Positions 45,646-57,883 of a stretch of 64,000 bases of DNA are shown piece after piece. Where the stretch lies: positions 45,089,835-45,153,834 of the forward strand of contig CP136066.1 of assembly GCA_032622095.1 (NCBI GenBank), read 5' to 3'. A model generated the notes under the pieces. It worked only from the letters and a program-made list of their open reading frames with translations, made no database searches and was not told the DNA's origin. The stretch comes from Siphonodentalium dalli. Lineage: Eukaryota; Mollusca; Scaphopoda; Gadilida; Siphonodentaliidae. Within the stretch, counting starts at the first letter, position 1; the number at the start of each line of letters is the position of its first letter. Both the position numbers and the translations under genes were made by a program.

Positions 45646-46107
45646 GGGCTATTACACTGATAAAAAGTTTGTACTCTCTGGCAGTGGCTAGCATTTGGGT
45701 AATGTCAGTATTCTCGTCAGTTAGACATGGATCAGTCTCAGTTAATCCACAGTCGCCCTATTTTCTATTGTTCTCCCTTGCACAATATCCAGCCGATTGC
45801 CCACTGGTAACAATAGCTGTGGATTATTTAAACAATAAGTGTGCATTATTTTAACAATAACTGTGGAATATTAAAATATTCCCCAGGTATTATCATAACA
45901 ATCACAAGTCATTGTCTGGTGTGTTCTCCACTTGCTGACACACCGGAATGTAGAATTGGTGTGACCAATCAATCAATCAAATAAGAAACTGAACAGTGTT
46001 AGGTGATTATAATGATCATAGGGATACTAAGAAAGAAGGTGGGTGGAATTTGTTTAATGTAATTACAATTTTACATCAATATTAGACAATTCGGACTAGA
46101 AAAATAT

Positions 46108-46285
46108 ATATCACCCCTGGTCAAGTGGTCCAGCAATATACTGAATTATTATCTAGTTATATGTTAATTTATTGTACTATTCATATGTGTATTGTAAATA
46201 ACATTATCCTATTTTATCTGCTATGATGCGGTTGGGTCCTGCTGAATTGCTCTGATGACGGTAGGGCAAACTGATGCTGTTAACA
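46108..46285 (+). repeat. SINE-like repeat S1, split copy
   Basis: ACCCCTGGTCAAGTGGTCC and, after a 70 bp AT-rich insert, CTGCTATGATGCGGTTGGGT and CTGATGCTGTTAAC. Confidence 0.4.
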
Positions 46286-47024
46286 AATTGTAACGTGAGT
46301 TGCACAACGAATTAAAAACAATGTACAAGCTAAAATTGAAGTCTGCTCTTGTGTGAGTTTGGACAACATGCATAGCACATGCATTGCTCAACGCCATATA
46401 TGTTAAGTCAGTGTCGTAATTTGGTTGCGAACAAACAAAATATTTATTATTTAAGCTATCAGTGTGATTATGGGAATAAGTGGTTAGAAGGTCTAAATTA
46501 TGCTCGCGTTTGTTATATTCGTATAAGGCCTCTGTGTGCCAAAATAGAGCCTAGTTCAAGAGACTGAATTGAGAAAGTTCGGTTCCCCAACTTCTTTGGC
46601 ATGGAACAATAAAGGGCGTTCCTTGTTAATACATTCCTGGTATGATATGAATAAAGAGCGTTTTTCTCTCACTTTTGTGCGAAATATTTAAAACAGCTTG
46701 AAAATATATGTTATATTAACATTTAGTTTCAGAGCACACGAAGCCGGCATATCAGTGGGCTCTCCTCGCCTTTGTCGATTATGCATAAGCTTGGAAACTT
46801 CACTGAAGTCAATACAAAACAAAACAACAAATTTATCATTTTCACGAAGAAATGGTCGAAAAATCTTCCCACATTTAAGTATAGAGGCTGTAGCCTAGAA
46901 ATAGTTAAAGAATTCACTTATGTAGGGGGTAAATTATTTTATAATGGTCGCTTCCGCCAGAACATAAAGAAAACAGTTACACACCAGAATGTGAAATTGG
47001 TCATTTCGGAATAGAAAAAATATA

Positions 47025-47125
47025 TACCACCCATGGTCAAGTGGTCCTGCTAATCTGCTATGATGCGGTTGGGTCTTACTGAATTTCTCTGAAGATGTTA
47101 GGGCAAACTGATGCTGATAACAAAT
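47025..47125 (+). repeat. SINE-like repeat S1, most complete copy
   Basis: CACCCATGGTCAAGTGGTCC, CTGCTAATCTGCTATGATGC, GGTTGGGTCTTACTG and GGGCAAACTGATGCTGATAA. The A-box-like TGGTCAAGTGG is one base from consensus; the B box is weak. Confidence 0.45.
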
Positions 47126-47377
47126 ACTACCGTTCTATTTTTTTTAATTTGTCTTTTTCGCGGTGTTGCGATAATCTGAACATATCCACGAAAAGCCATT
47201 ATGCGTATCAAACATTCAAAATATATATAATATCTATTGCGAAATATGTTTAATACTGGTTGTATTAGTAGTTGAAATTCGACTATATTTTCGTACGATG
47301 TTGTACGTAAACACGCATAAGTTGTGCTTCTGCTTATACAACACAGAGCAATACTATTGATTATTCATACACAATGA

Positions 47378-47638
47378 TATAAACGCGCTTTATTATTTCC
47401 ATACCAGGAAAACAGTAATAAGTAACGCTCTTTATGTTTACCATATCCGGATCTAAACAAAAGCCAGGAAACGTAACGTGTTTTGCTTTTGTTTACATAC
47501 CAAAGGGGAAAAATCGACAATAACATACTGTTTATGTCATATTTCTGATTGCTATAAGAACAAGGTCTGTCTATATTTCACTACTATTTATGGCGTTTTT
47601 TGACGGATGTGAATATGTTAACAGCACACCCACCGCCA
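47378..47638 (-). repeat. Interspersed repeat, copy 2 of the 1-270 family
   Basis: Reverse complement of the left edge of the window, diverged. Confidence 0.6.
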
Positions 47639-47744
47639 ACGCCGCCCGTATCTTTAACGACACACTTGCATTGTATTTGAGACTTGTTCTAATAATGAAA
47701 AACTTACGAATGTGGCGCCTTCTTATAACACGGAATCACTCGCA

Positions 47745-48275
47745 CGATATAATTTTCTGGTAAATGCTAAATATTTAAATGTTGAAGATCGTTTTATACA
47801 GGTAACGACTACTATATCAGTATATATTTATAGTAAATAAACATCATTCGATAACTTACTTTGGTCAAGAACTCCTTGTAAATCCAACATCGAATTCATG
47901 GAAATAAATCCGATAAACAGTACAATACGAAAACGGCTCATAAAAAGAATTTTCTTAATATTTTTATTCCAATATTAACGGAAAACATCAGTTGGATCAT
48001 CGGCCGGATCGTCATTTACCTCCGGGCGCTTGTGATGTTTATTTCGCTTATAAAATGAACGCCATGCTGATAACATATAACTATGTAATATCTATTTAGA
48101 TAACGTCGACACAGAAAGTTTAGAAAATTACTTCATTCCCTGTTCGAATGCGGAATTCACTCTTCTCACATTCAATTTGCAAATGCCCCCGAGAACGACG
48201 TGTTAATTAATTAGATTAAAGCGTGGGGTAAGCTAATCGACGACAAACACAATATCATGTTTGGGGCTACCTATA
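47745..48275 (+). repeat. Diverged copy of the LINE insertion
   Basis: Direct repeat of parts of 43741-44720 with internal deletions. It keeps TCAAGAACTNCTTGTAAATC, ATCAGTTGGATCATCGGCCG and GCGTGGGGTAAGCTA. Confidence 0.7.
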
Positions 48276-48555
48276 ACTGATATCCCGATAACCACTCATC
48301 ATAACTGGATTCCAACTCAAAGCGACAATTTTGATGTGTGACAATGCAGCGAGGACGCTCAGTATCAGGCCAAGCAAATTAAATGTTTGCTGTAACTGGA
48401 AGGTGTCCATGCACATATGCACTGGTGTCAATTAGACTTCCACCCATGTGTTATCTGAGATATAACATCATGTGAGTCATAAATATTGTGTTAATTAGGT
48501 TATACATGCACAGCTAAGTATGACATATCGCAGGATTGGCCATATTTCACGGAGC

Positions 48556-48584
48556 GGGGGGGGGGGGGGGGGGGGGGGGGGGGG
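48556..48584 (+). repeat. Run of 29 G
   Basis: Uninterrupted G, followed by TGGTGGG. Could form G-quadruplexes; length may be affected by sequencing. Confidence 0.8.
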
Positions 48585-48862
48585 TGGTGGGTCGATTGAC
48601 ACATTTTTAATGACGATTTTAATTCCAAATCTCCGGATCACTATTTAAAGTGGCAACTGAATTTGCGTATAAATCTGTATTTGTCTGACAGACTCGGAAA
48701 TTGTTTGATGGTCATGTTCACATTTTTCGTTAAAATTTTTATTGACTTTTAGTTAAATATATCATACATTGTAATGTCATTGATAAATTTCAAAGTAAAA
48801 AATAGGTAAAATTAAATTAAATTTCGTCTTGTTATTCTTTAAATACTGAGGATTAAGCCAGA

Positions 48863-48958
48863 TATTCCCCTCGCTGTCGGGGATTCGTCCAAATACTACC
48901 TCGGCTTCGCCTCGGTGAATTATTTCTCCGAATGCCCGACAGCTCGGGGAATATCCTA
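48863..48958. repeat. Short hairpin with GGCTTCGCC loop
   Basis: GATATTCCCCTCGCTGTCGG pairs with CCGACAGCTCGGGGAATATC around CCTCGGCTTCGCCTCGG. Similar in design to 5010-5121. Confidence 0.6.
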
Positions 48959-49640
48959 TACATACATAGTGTAGATTTGGTAAAATATTCACAAGTGCAC
49001 AAAACAAGCATACAAAATTCAATGGAATGATTTGGGATTCAGGCATATCTTCGTATAGGGTACTTGGGATGGGTGGCTTTAATTGAATGGGGGACCCGCT
49101 ACTCTTGTGTGTGATTGTTGTATTTAAAATCATTCAGCCGATGACATTGGCAAGCCATGCAGGCCTAGCTGTAGAATCTGAATCCAAAAATACAAAAACT
49201 TAGCAATGTCACTATCTGAATAATGTCACTGGTTAACCTCCTTAATTTTTGACCTACTGTTCGCGTTTAGAAACGGGTCGTGTATTGGTGGGACCTATTG
49301 GTTGTCGTATGCAGCGGTGATATTATTGCAGGAGCACTTAAGTTTTCGCAAATGTTTCCTCGATGTTTATGGAAGATGGGTGTCAGTGGGTGTTCAGGAT
49401 TGAAAGGAGGAATAATTTAATATTTAAGCAATCCCAGCCTTAGGGATGCATGGTAAGTGTGTATTCCGACTCGCCACACATGCTGGTAGTTGTTTTGGGA
49501 CAGGGTCATCATATGAAAGTATGTAGTGCTTACTGTTGCAATTTGAGTATGCAATTTGGGGGGGGGGGGTGACACTTAGACTTATGTGGTCGGATGGGGT
49601 TGACCGTGGCTTGGTCTGTGGAAACAATACAGTAGTGGGT

Positions 49641-49731
49641 GTCGAGTGAGGTAAATGTCGAGTGGGGTAAATGTCGAGTGGGGTAAATGTCGGGTAAATG
49701 TCGAGTGGGGTAAATGTCGAGTGGTGTGGGC
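49641..49731 (+). repeat. 16 bp minisatellite GTCGAGTGGGGTAAAT
   Basis: About five full units and one short unit, head to tail. Confidence 0.85.
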
Positions 49732-52147
49732 TTCGTTGGGCCCTGGTAATGTCTGTAACTCAGGGTGACTCAGGGTGCCACTGGGAGGAAGCCAGAATTT
49801 AGGTAGTCAGGCAGAATTAATGATCATGAGACCTCATTTGATATGTGATATATAGTGGCAGTTGTTTGTAAAGTTGTTCAATTTATTATTGGATTTTCTT
49901 GAGTTATATAATGTGGGACATTTTCGAATTAGTTTCGAAAAGAAATGGATTATTACACAAAGTCGATAGTGTTAATTGTTTTGTGTTTTGTTTTTAAAAT
50001 TAATTTATTTGTTTATTCTTTCAAAATTTCTTTACAAATATTATATTACAGTGCACACTTAATTTTTATTCTTTAATTTATTGATACATGTGTAGTGTAT
50101 TTTCGAGTGGATCTCCAAAAGAATAAGATGGTATAAAAGGGAAGGGGATACGGTCACGTGATCCTCAATTCGCAAGATTAAGTAAACTTGGTTTAGAGGT
50201 GTGGGAGATACATTGATGCATTAGTTTGTGTCAATGTGATTTTTGTGGGGTTTAGATTCCATCCCAATGGGTTGTGGTATAAAATGTGGTGAGCATGTGT
50301 AATTGGGAAGTAGGAATAAATCAACATAGGAAAGATTATGATGGGTGGCAAGAAAAGTCTGGTACAAAATACAGAGAATACAAATATTAAGGGTCAGACG
50401 CACGTTTTGCCAAAATTTCCTGGTATTTCAAAATGTATTTTCTCTAAATCTATCAGGAATATCTTTGTGAAATTTTGTACAAGAGATTAGTGTGGTACCA
50501 TACATAAGAACCATTGGACATTTGGTTATTATAATCTCATTTACTTTACTTTTATGGCATGAAATATCTTTAAAATTTCACTGTGTTCAGGTACCGAGAA
50601 CTACTCTAAAACAGATTTATTTCGAAAGTGCATTTCATATATACATTATATCATATCTGAAGATCATGAGAGGAGACTTAATTTTTCTTGATTCATGAAA
50701 TTAAATGATTATTTTCATTCAGAAAGACAACTACCATAAATATTTTTTTATTATTGAGAATTTTCATGCCATGCTTGTTGGTCATTGAAAAATTGGGCTC
50801 AGTTGAGTTCTGGGTCATGGGTTCATAACCAAGTTAAATCTGACCACCATATCTCTTAACACTGTGGCCTAATTTCTGTTGATTGCTCCCTGCTTGAGTG
50901 GACAGCACCACATTTGAACATTTGTTTTCATTGGGCTGGCATATTTGGGACTGCTTTATTCTTCATCATAATACATGGGGTATGATGCTATAATATGCAA
51001 TTAAAAAGCTAACTCAACATTATGATACAAATGAAGCCTCCTCTCATGGAGTCAAGACAATAAGCTATTTGATGGTTGACATGTTGTTTGAAATTATAAA
51101 TTTTTCTGGACAGAAACGAAACAAATATTTTCAACCTCTAAAATGTATTAAAATCCATTATTGTTATTGTCTCTTTATAATTGCTCTGATTCTATATATA
51201 ATGAAAATTATCATATGTAAAATTCAAGATTTTTCACCAGATAGATCCAGAGAAATTCTTTGTTGAAAATCACTTGCCATTTCTGGCTGGATTTACTGTG
51301 ATTTATGCAAAACGTGCGTCCCCCCCCCCTTAACAACACTGTAGTCAACAGTAAGAAGGCAACACATATTCATGCAATTAAAGTGATAGTCATGATTTCT
51401 GGTCAGCATTTACAACACAAAACTATTTGCTAATTTGATTTTGTGAGTCATACGTTTCTCAAGTAAGTGAATATTATGTTAAATAACCCAGCAATGACTT
51501 GGGTTATGGTAAATGACAAATAGCCAGCTGATCTGGGGTGATGAAGATAAGTCACATTTTGACATGATGAAAATCATCATCTTAAGGTAAAACTTAACCT
51601 TGGAATTAAAGTGATGATACATGTGATCTTAGATTCATGTGATTTGATTCATCATATCATTAGAGAAGAACGTGCATGAATTTGGTGGTATTAGTGCTAA
51701 ATTACTTTATTGAAGTTCAACGAAGAATTATTTAGAGAGCAGGGTGTTAATGTGAAATATTAGATCGATGGGGCATATCTGGGTGATTGGCGATAGTAGT
51801 TCACGCGTGATAAGCATTGATTGATAATTGACTCGATTCAGCACGAGTTTCTCGAACGTTCTAAAGTGTACTTGAATGTAAACAAGATTTTAGAGCTCAT
51901 TCTACGTTTATAGCTTCTTATGTGCACGGTTGGGCCCACCCTCCCACCCACATGTAGTAACGTAGATAATTCAATTATATATTGGCTTTTGAAAAAGTTG
52001 ATCATCAATACATACGAGAATATAGGCTGGATAATGTTTACTATAATGTCGTCGTATTCTGACGCTTTGTTTTGGTATGACGATTTCATCGCCGTGAGAT
52101 GTTGATTTCTAACTCAGGAGAATGTAGCTTCACATGCTTTAACAAAT

Positions 52148-52178
52148 GGGGGGGGGTCACGGGGGGGGGGGGGGGGGG
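52148..52178 (+). repeat. Double poly-G tract, G9-TCAC-G18
   Basis: Two G runs separated by TCAC and followed by TCAC again, about 70 bases from the lectin exon donor. On the gene's strand it is a C-rich tract just inside the intron. Confidence 0.8.
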
Positions 52179-52249
52179 TCACAAGACAAATCGTCAAGGC
52201 TCGAATTAGCAATCAAAGTTTCGTTCAATAAAGTCGCTTTCCTACATAC

Positions 52250-52420
52250 CGTCTATCTCCAGTATTTTAGCTCTGACTGCTTCGTAGGTCGCGAGAGAAT
52301 CGACTGTTAGCAGATGTTCCCCAAGACTGGCGCACGCTTTGCGAGCCTCATGCCATGTGAGAGCTACAATCTTGAACAACCGACACACTTTGAATCCATC
52401 AAGTTGTGCACACCAATTTA
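52250..52420 (-). CDS. Gene 2 exon: first half of a C-type lectin domain
   Basis: Encodes NWCAQLDGFKVCRLF, then VALTWHEARKACASLGEHLL, TVDSLATYEAVRAKILEID. This is the N-terminal half of a C-type lectin-like domain, with the W-x-E-A-x-x-x-C helix and the G-x-x-L strand. The extra N-terminal cysteine pair marks the long form. Acceptor TATTTTTCAG, donor GACG|GTATGT, phase 1 both sides (171 nt). Continues at 36517. Confidence 0.85.
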
Positions 52421-52821
52421 CTGAAAAATATCAGAATGGGCGTTTGTTGTCAAACGATATATGTAGCACGTACACATCAGATTAAATGATACACTGTGAA
52501 CTGCGCATTGAAGATGTAGTGATTGAAATCGAATTGAACATGGATCGACGTACATTGCCGCGAGTGAAATAACTATACAACCATGTAGATTGTTTAAAGA
52601 GGACTGAAATTCAAGTTTAATATTTGTCTCTCAGACACGCATTATGATTGGTCGAGAGTTGCTAACTGCACGTAGTTTTCGATTAACTTTTCGGCCGCTG
52701 TTGGTTAACTTAACACATTTTGAATGGAGCACCGCGTCATGACGAGGGTAAGATACGAAACCGCGGAGTCAGGAGTCGCATAATCGAGTCAACCGCTCAC
52801 ATATGTTTACAATACATGTAT

Positions 52822-54449
52822 TCGTGATCACGATATTTGATAATTCTGACGTATTTGAGGTTATATTGCACGACATACGCACAACTGTGCGTCATAAAGT
52901 GGAGTTCTTTTGGGCAGGTACAACAACGTAGCATCTAACAATGATGGGACGCAGCTGGGATATTTAGAAATATAGGTCACCACGGGAGCATAAACTATGC
53001 TTGATCACGATATCTGATGGTTCTGACGTGTTTGGTCCTATATTGCAGGACCAACGCACAACTGGGCGTCATAATGTGGATTTATGTGGACAGGTACATA
53101 ACCCACGCATCTAAAATGATGGGACGCAGCTGGGATTTTCAGAAATAGGTCATCACCGGAGCAGATTTTACGCGTGATCACGATATATGATGGTTCTGAC
53201 GTATTTGAGGAAATATTGAACGACTTACACACAACTGTACGTCATATTGTTGAATTATTTGGACAAATACTTCACCCAGACATCTAAAAATGATGGGACG
53301 CAGCTGGGATTTTCGAAAATATATAGGTCATCACGGGAGCAGATACTATGCGCGATCACGATATTTGATGGTTCTGAAGTGTTTGAACTTATATTGCACG
53401 ACCTAATTGTGCGTCACAAAGTGCAGTTATTTGGGCAGTTACACCATCCTAGCTTTTAAAATGATGGGACGCAGCTGGGATTTTCAGAAATAGGTCACCA
53501 CGGGAGCAGAAACTATGCTTGATCACGATATTTGATGGTTTTGACGTGTTTGAACTTATATTGCACGATCTGCACACAAATGTGCGTCAGAAAGTGTAGT
53601 TATTTGGGCAGTTACACCAACCTAGCATCTAGAAATGATGGGACTCAGCTGGGATATTCAGAAATAGGTCACAACGGGAGCAGAAACTATGCTTGATCAC
53701 GATATTTTATGGTTCTGACGTGTTTGACCTTATATTGCACGACCTACGCACGCACGAGATTTGATAGATCTGATGTATTTGAGATTATATTGCACGACAT
53801 ACGCACAATTGTGCGTCAGAAGGTGGAGTTATTTGGGCAGGTACATCAGCGTAGCATCTATAAATGATAGGACGCAGCTGGGATTTTAAAATTAAGTCAC
53901 CACGGGAGCAGAAACTATGCTTGATCACGATATTTGATGGTTCTGACGTATTTCTCGTTGTATTGCACGACATACGCATACATGTGCGTCATGATGTGGA
54001 GTTATTTGGACAGGTACATCACCCGCGCATCTAAAAATGATGGGACGCAGCTGGGATTTTCAGAAATAGGTCATTACGGGAGCAGAAACAATTCGTGATC
54101 ACGACATTCGATGGTTCTGACATATTTGCGGCTATATTGCACGCCATGCGCACAATTGTGCATCATAGCGTGGAGTTATTTGGGCAGGTACACCACCGTA
54201 GTATCTAAAATTGATGGGACGCAGCTGGGATTTTTTAGAAATAGCTCATCACGGGAGCAGAAACTATGCTTGATCACGATATTTGATGGTTCTGACGTGT
54301 TTGATCCTATATTTCACGACACACGCACAACTGTGCGTCATAATGTGGAGTATTTGGACAGGTACACCAACCACGCATCTATAAATGATAGGACGCAGCT
54401 GGGATTTTCATAAATAGGTCATCACGGGAGCAGATGCTATGCGTGATCA
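52822..54449 (+). repeat. Satellite array, about 174 bp unit, forward part
   Basis: About nine units, with TGATCACGATATTTGATGGT recurring at 52825, 53003, 53176, 53354, 53521, 53695, 53923, 54097, 54272 and 54444. Each unit has the small palindrome CGCACAACTGTGCG and GATGGGACGCAGCTGGGATT. One unit near 53750 carries a partial duplication. It lies in the intron between the EGF and lectin exons of gene 2. Confidence 0.9.
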
Positions 54450-55490
54450 CATAACTCCACATTATGACACACAGTTGTGCGTAGATCGTGCAATACAGCG
54501 AGAAATACGCCAGAACCATCAAATATCGTGAAAAGCATAGTTTCTGCTCCAGCGGTGACTTATTTCTAAAAATCCCAACTGCGTCCCATCATTTTTAGAT
54601 GCTTTTCTGGCGCACCTGCCCAAATAACGTCACTGTATGACGCACTGTTGTGCGCATATCGCATAATATAGCGTCAAATACGTCAGAACCATCAAATAGC
54701 GTGATCGTGCATAGTATCTGCTCCCATGATGATCTATTTCTGAAAATCCTAGCTGCGTCCCTTCATTTTAAGATGCGCTGGTGATGTATCTGTCCAAATA
54801 GCAACACATTATGACGTACAGTTGTGTGTAGGTCGTGCAATATAGCCTCAAATATATCAGAACCATCATATATCGTTATCACGCATAGTGTATGCTCCCG
54901 TGATGACCTATTTATGAAAATCCCAGCTGCGTCCAATCATTATTTTTAGATGCGCGGGTGATGCAACTGTCGAAATAACTCCACATGATGACGCACAGTT
55001 GAGTGTAGGTCGTGCAATATAGCGAGAAAAACGTCAGAACCATCAAATATCGTGAAAACGCTTAGTTTTTGCTCCCGTGGTGACCTATTTCTAAAAATCC
55101 CAGCTGCGTCCCATCATTCTTAGATGCTACGGTGCTGTACCTTCCCAAATAACTCCACTTTATGACGCACAATTGTGCGCAGATCGTGTAATATAGCGTC
55201 AAATACGTCAGAACCATCAAATATCGTGATTCAAGATAAGTTTCTGCTGCCGTGGTGACCTATTTCTGAAAATCCCAGCTGCGTCCCATAATTTTTAGAT
55301 GCTAGGGTGGCGTACCTGCCCAAATAACTCCACTTTAAGAAGCACAATTGTGCGCAGGTCGTGCAATATATATATAGCATCAAATACGTCAGAACCATCA
55401 AATATCGTGTTCGCGCATATATAGTATCTGCTCCCGTTGTGACCTTTATGACGCACAGTTGTGCGTAGGTCATGCAATATAAGGTTACCT
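54450..55490 (-). repeat. Satellite array, same unit, inverted part
   Basis: From ATAACTCCACATTATGAC onward the same unit runs in the opposite direction (AATCCCAGCTGCGTCCCATC, CAGAACCATCAAATATCGTG) for about six units. The switch falls inside a unit. Confidence 0.9.
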
Positions 55491-55579
55491 CTTTTGAAAA
55501 TCACAGTTTCATCCATCAATTCTATGTGTGTGGATGATAGACCTACTCAAATAACTTAACTGTATGACCCATAGTTCTA

Positions 55580-56170
55580 TGTAGGTGGTGTAATCTATTT
55601 CCAAGTATTCATCCATGTAGTAAAAGGCATTGCCACGCCCAACATTGAGCCAGTATTTCCGTTATCACACCACTGCCTTAATTATAAGTAAGCCCCCACA
55701 GACTCCATTTCGGGTCCTTGTATCGAACATAAGTATGCCCCAATGCAAAGTAGCCATTTTCGGCAACTATCCCTGTATTAAAAGCAGTAGCCCAATGCAC
55801 TGGGTCCCCGCTTTGATACACCACTGCATTAAACACTAGTCCCTCCCTCCAAACACAGCCCTGCATTAAATAGAAACGTTCCTGCACAAAAGACTTTATT
55901 TCCAATTATTTATCAATGTAATAGAAAGTATCCCCCCCCCACATAGACCCCCATTTCCGGAGACACATCCCTTCATTAAACATAAGTATGCCCCCACAAC
56001 AGAACCATATTTATGGTACTATCGTCCCTGTTTTAAAAATCCGCGGATATAAACCGAATTATACAGCCCTGCATTAAATAGAAGCGCTCCCATCCAAAAC
56101 ACAGGCTTCATTTCCAAGTATTCATCCTCGTATCGAACGGATTTGCTACCCCCCCCCCCCCGAAATAGTG
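55580..56170 (+). repeat. Degenerate array with CCCTGCATTAAA
   Basis: Higher-order units of about 250 bp start TTCCAAGTATTCATCC (55598, 55900, 56112) and contain several CCCTGCATTAAATAGAA and AACATAAGTATGCCCC phrases with C-runs. No coding. Confidence 0.6.
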
Positions 56171-56229
56171 CCCCCATTTCCAGTAATACAACACTGCATT
56201 AAATCCGTGAAAACAGTACCCCGACGCAC

Positions 56230-57075
56230 AGTGTACCCAGTTTGTACCCTTGAATTGATCATTTTGAAGGTGAAGGTCATGTCGGGGTGACCCGACTTCG
56301 TCCGGGCTTTGACCTTGAATTGTCCATTTTGAAGGTCAAGGTCAAGTGGGGTCAAAAACACTGCCCGGACAAAAGTACCCGACAAACGTGCCCGTCGAAA
56401 TCCATCCGGTTTTACCCGATTTGACCTTGAATTGATCATTTTGAAGGTCAAGGTCAGGTCGGGGTCACGACTCGACCGTCCAAAACACTCAGTGGACAAA
56501 AGTAACCCCACGTATCAAATTTCGTCGAAATCCCATCCAAATTAGGTATATGACCTTGAATTGACCCGATTTGAAGGTCAAGGTCACGTCGCACGGGCAA
56601 ATGAATATGCTTATGAGACTCCCCATACGAAAGTACCCCACATACCAAGTTTCATCGAAATCCCGTGATATTCGGGCGTTTGACCTTGAAATGACCCGAA
56701 TTCAATGTCAAGGTCACGTCGCATGGGCAAATGAATATGCTTATGAGACTCCCCGTACGAATGTATCCCCACATACCAAGTTTCATCGAAATCCCGTGAT
56801 ATTTGGGCGTTTGACCTTGAAATTACCCGATTTCAAGGTCACGTCGCACGGGCAAATTAATAGGCCTATGCCCGTTCCCGGCCAAAAATACCCCCACATA
56901 CCAAGTTTCTTCGAAATCGGGTCGGCCGTTTTCGAGCTCATCGCGAACACACACACAGACAGACAGACACACAGACAGATCTTCCAAAATATATAATAGA
57001 CTAGAAGGTGACCCGACTTCGTCCGGGCTTTGACCTTGAATTGACCATTTTGAAGGTCAATGTCAGGTGTGGTCA
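56230..57075 (+). repeat. Array of paired TGACCTTGA / TCAAGGTCA sites
   Basis: Seven units of about 110-130 bp (one spaced wider) each carry TGACCTTGAATTGACC, a short gap, and GAAGGTCAAGGTCA. TCAAGGTCA is the extended half-site bound by monomeric nuclear receptors of the ERR/FTZ-F1 type. GACCCGACTTCGTCCGGGCT and TTTCATCGAAATC also recur. A CA/CAGA tract and ATCTTCCAAAATATATAATA end the main block at 57000. A transposon family with these sites is likely. Confidence 0.8.
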
Positions 57076-57663
57076 AACACCAACACCCCAAAAATGGTGG
57101 AAATCGGCCCAGCGGATACCGGGAAATCGGTCCAGCGGATACCGAGATACCCTATATATGCATCAAATTTCGTCCGTAAAAATCCGCCAGTTTAACCCGA
57201 TTTGATTTCCACTCAAGTATATAAACGCGCCTCAAATAAACACGCTCATTAATTATCAAGTTTCAACGTGCCCGAGATATCGCCAAGACGTCTGAAACAG
57301 TCAAATGCATCGGCCGGTTAAGCGTTAACGTGATCTAACGTTATGACCTCTAACGGCGTCATAGAAGTTACGCATTGTTTTTATCCTGATGGAAGATAGT
57401 ACCACTTCTTCTTGATAATTGAGGCAGATAACTAAAACGGATACATACGCATTATATATCGTTGGAAAGAGGAAACACGAAAGATTCTCACAGTGTCATT
57501 ATTTTGACTGGCATTTTATTATTCGCGCTGTTTCGAATCGATTTGTAAGCACCGAACTCAAATGAAAGTCCCGTAACACAGCGTAAAAACAGATTTGACC
57601 TCGGCACGTGAAAAGTTTACCTCGGATCTGAAAATTAATATGCCTATGCCACTTCCCGACCGA

Positions 57664-57723
57664 TGGTAACCTCACATACGAAGTTTCATCGAAATCGGGT
57701 CGGCCGTTTTCGAGTTCATCGCG

Positions 57724-57798
<75 letters not shown>

Positions 57799-57826
57799 CA
57801 CACACATATCTTCCAAAATATATAAT

Positions 57827-57880
<54 letters not shown>
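57664..57880 (+). repeat. Repeat tail with (CA)n and (TA)n microsatellites
   Basis: TTTCATCGAAATCGGGTCGG, CCGTTTTCGAGTTCATCGCG, then (AC)n at 57726-57812, ATCTTCCAAAATATATAATA and (TA)n to 57880. It is the same tail as 56897-57000, in the style of an RTE-type LINE or SINE 3' end. Frames across it are spurious. Confidence 0.75.

Positions 57881-57883
<3 letters not shown>

Larger units (their letters stand above)
36518..52249 (-). other. Intron of gene 2 (15.7 kb) inside the lectin domain
   Basis: Minus-strand GTATGT at 52249 to TATATACAG at 36518, phase 1. It contains a hairpin, a degenerate satellite, the CR1-like LINE, S1 repeats and poly-G tracts. From 48.6 to 49.6 kb and 49.75 to 52.1 kb I see only AT-rich sequence and simple runs. 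Confidence 0.75.

Noticed and set aside
48777-49133. 118-codon minus frame
   Set aside because: Crosses the 48863-48958 hairpin; no domain or splice context.
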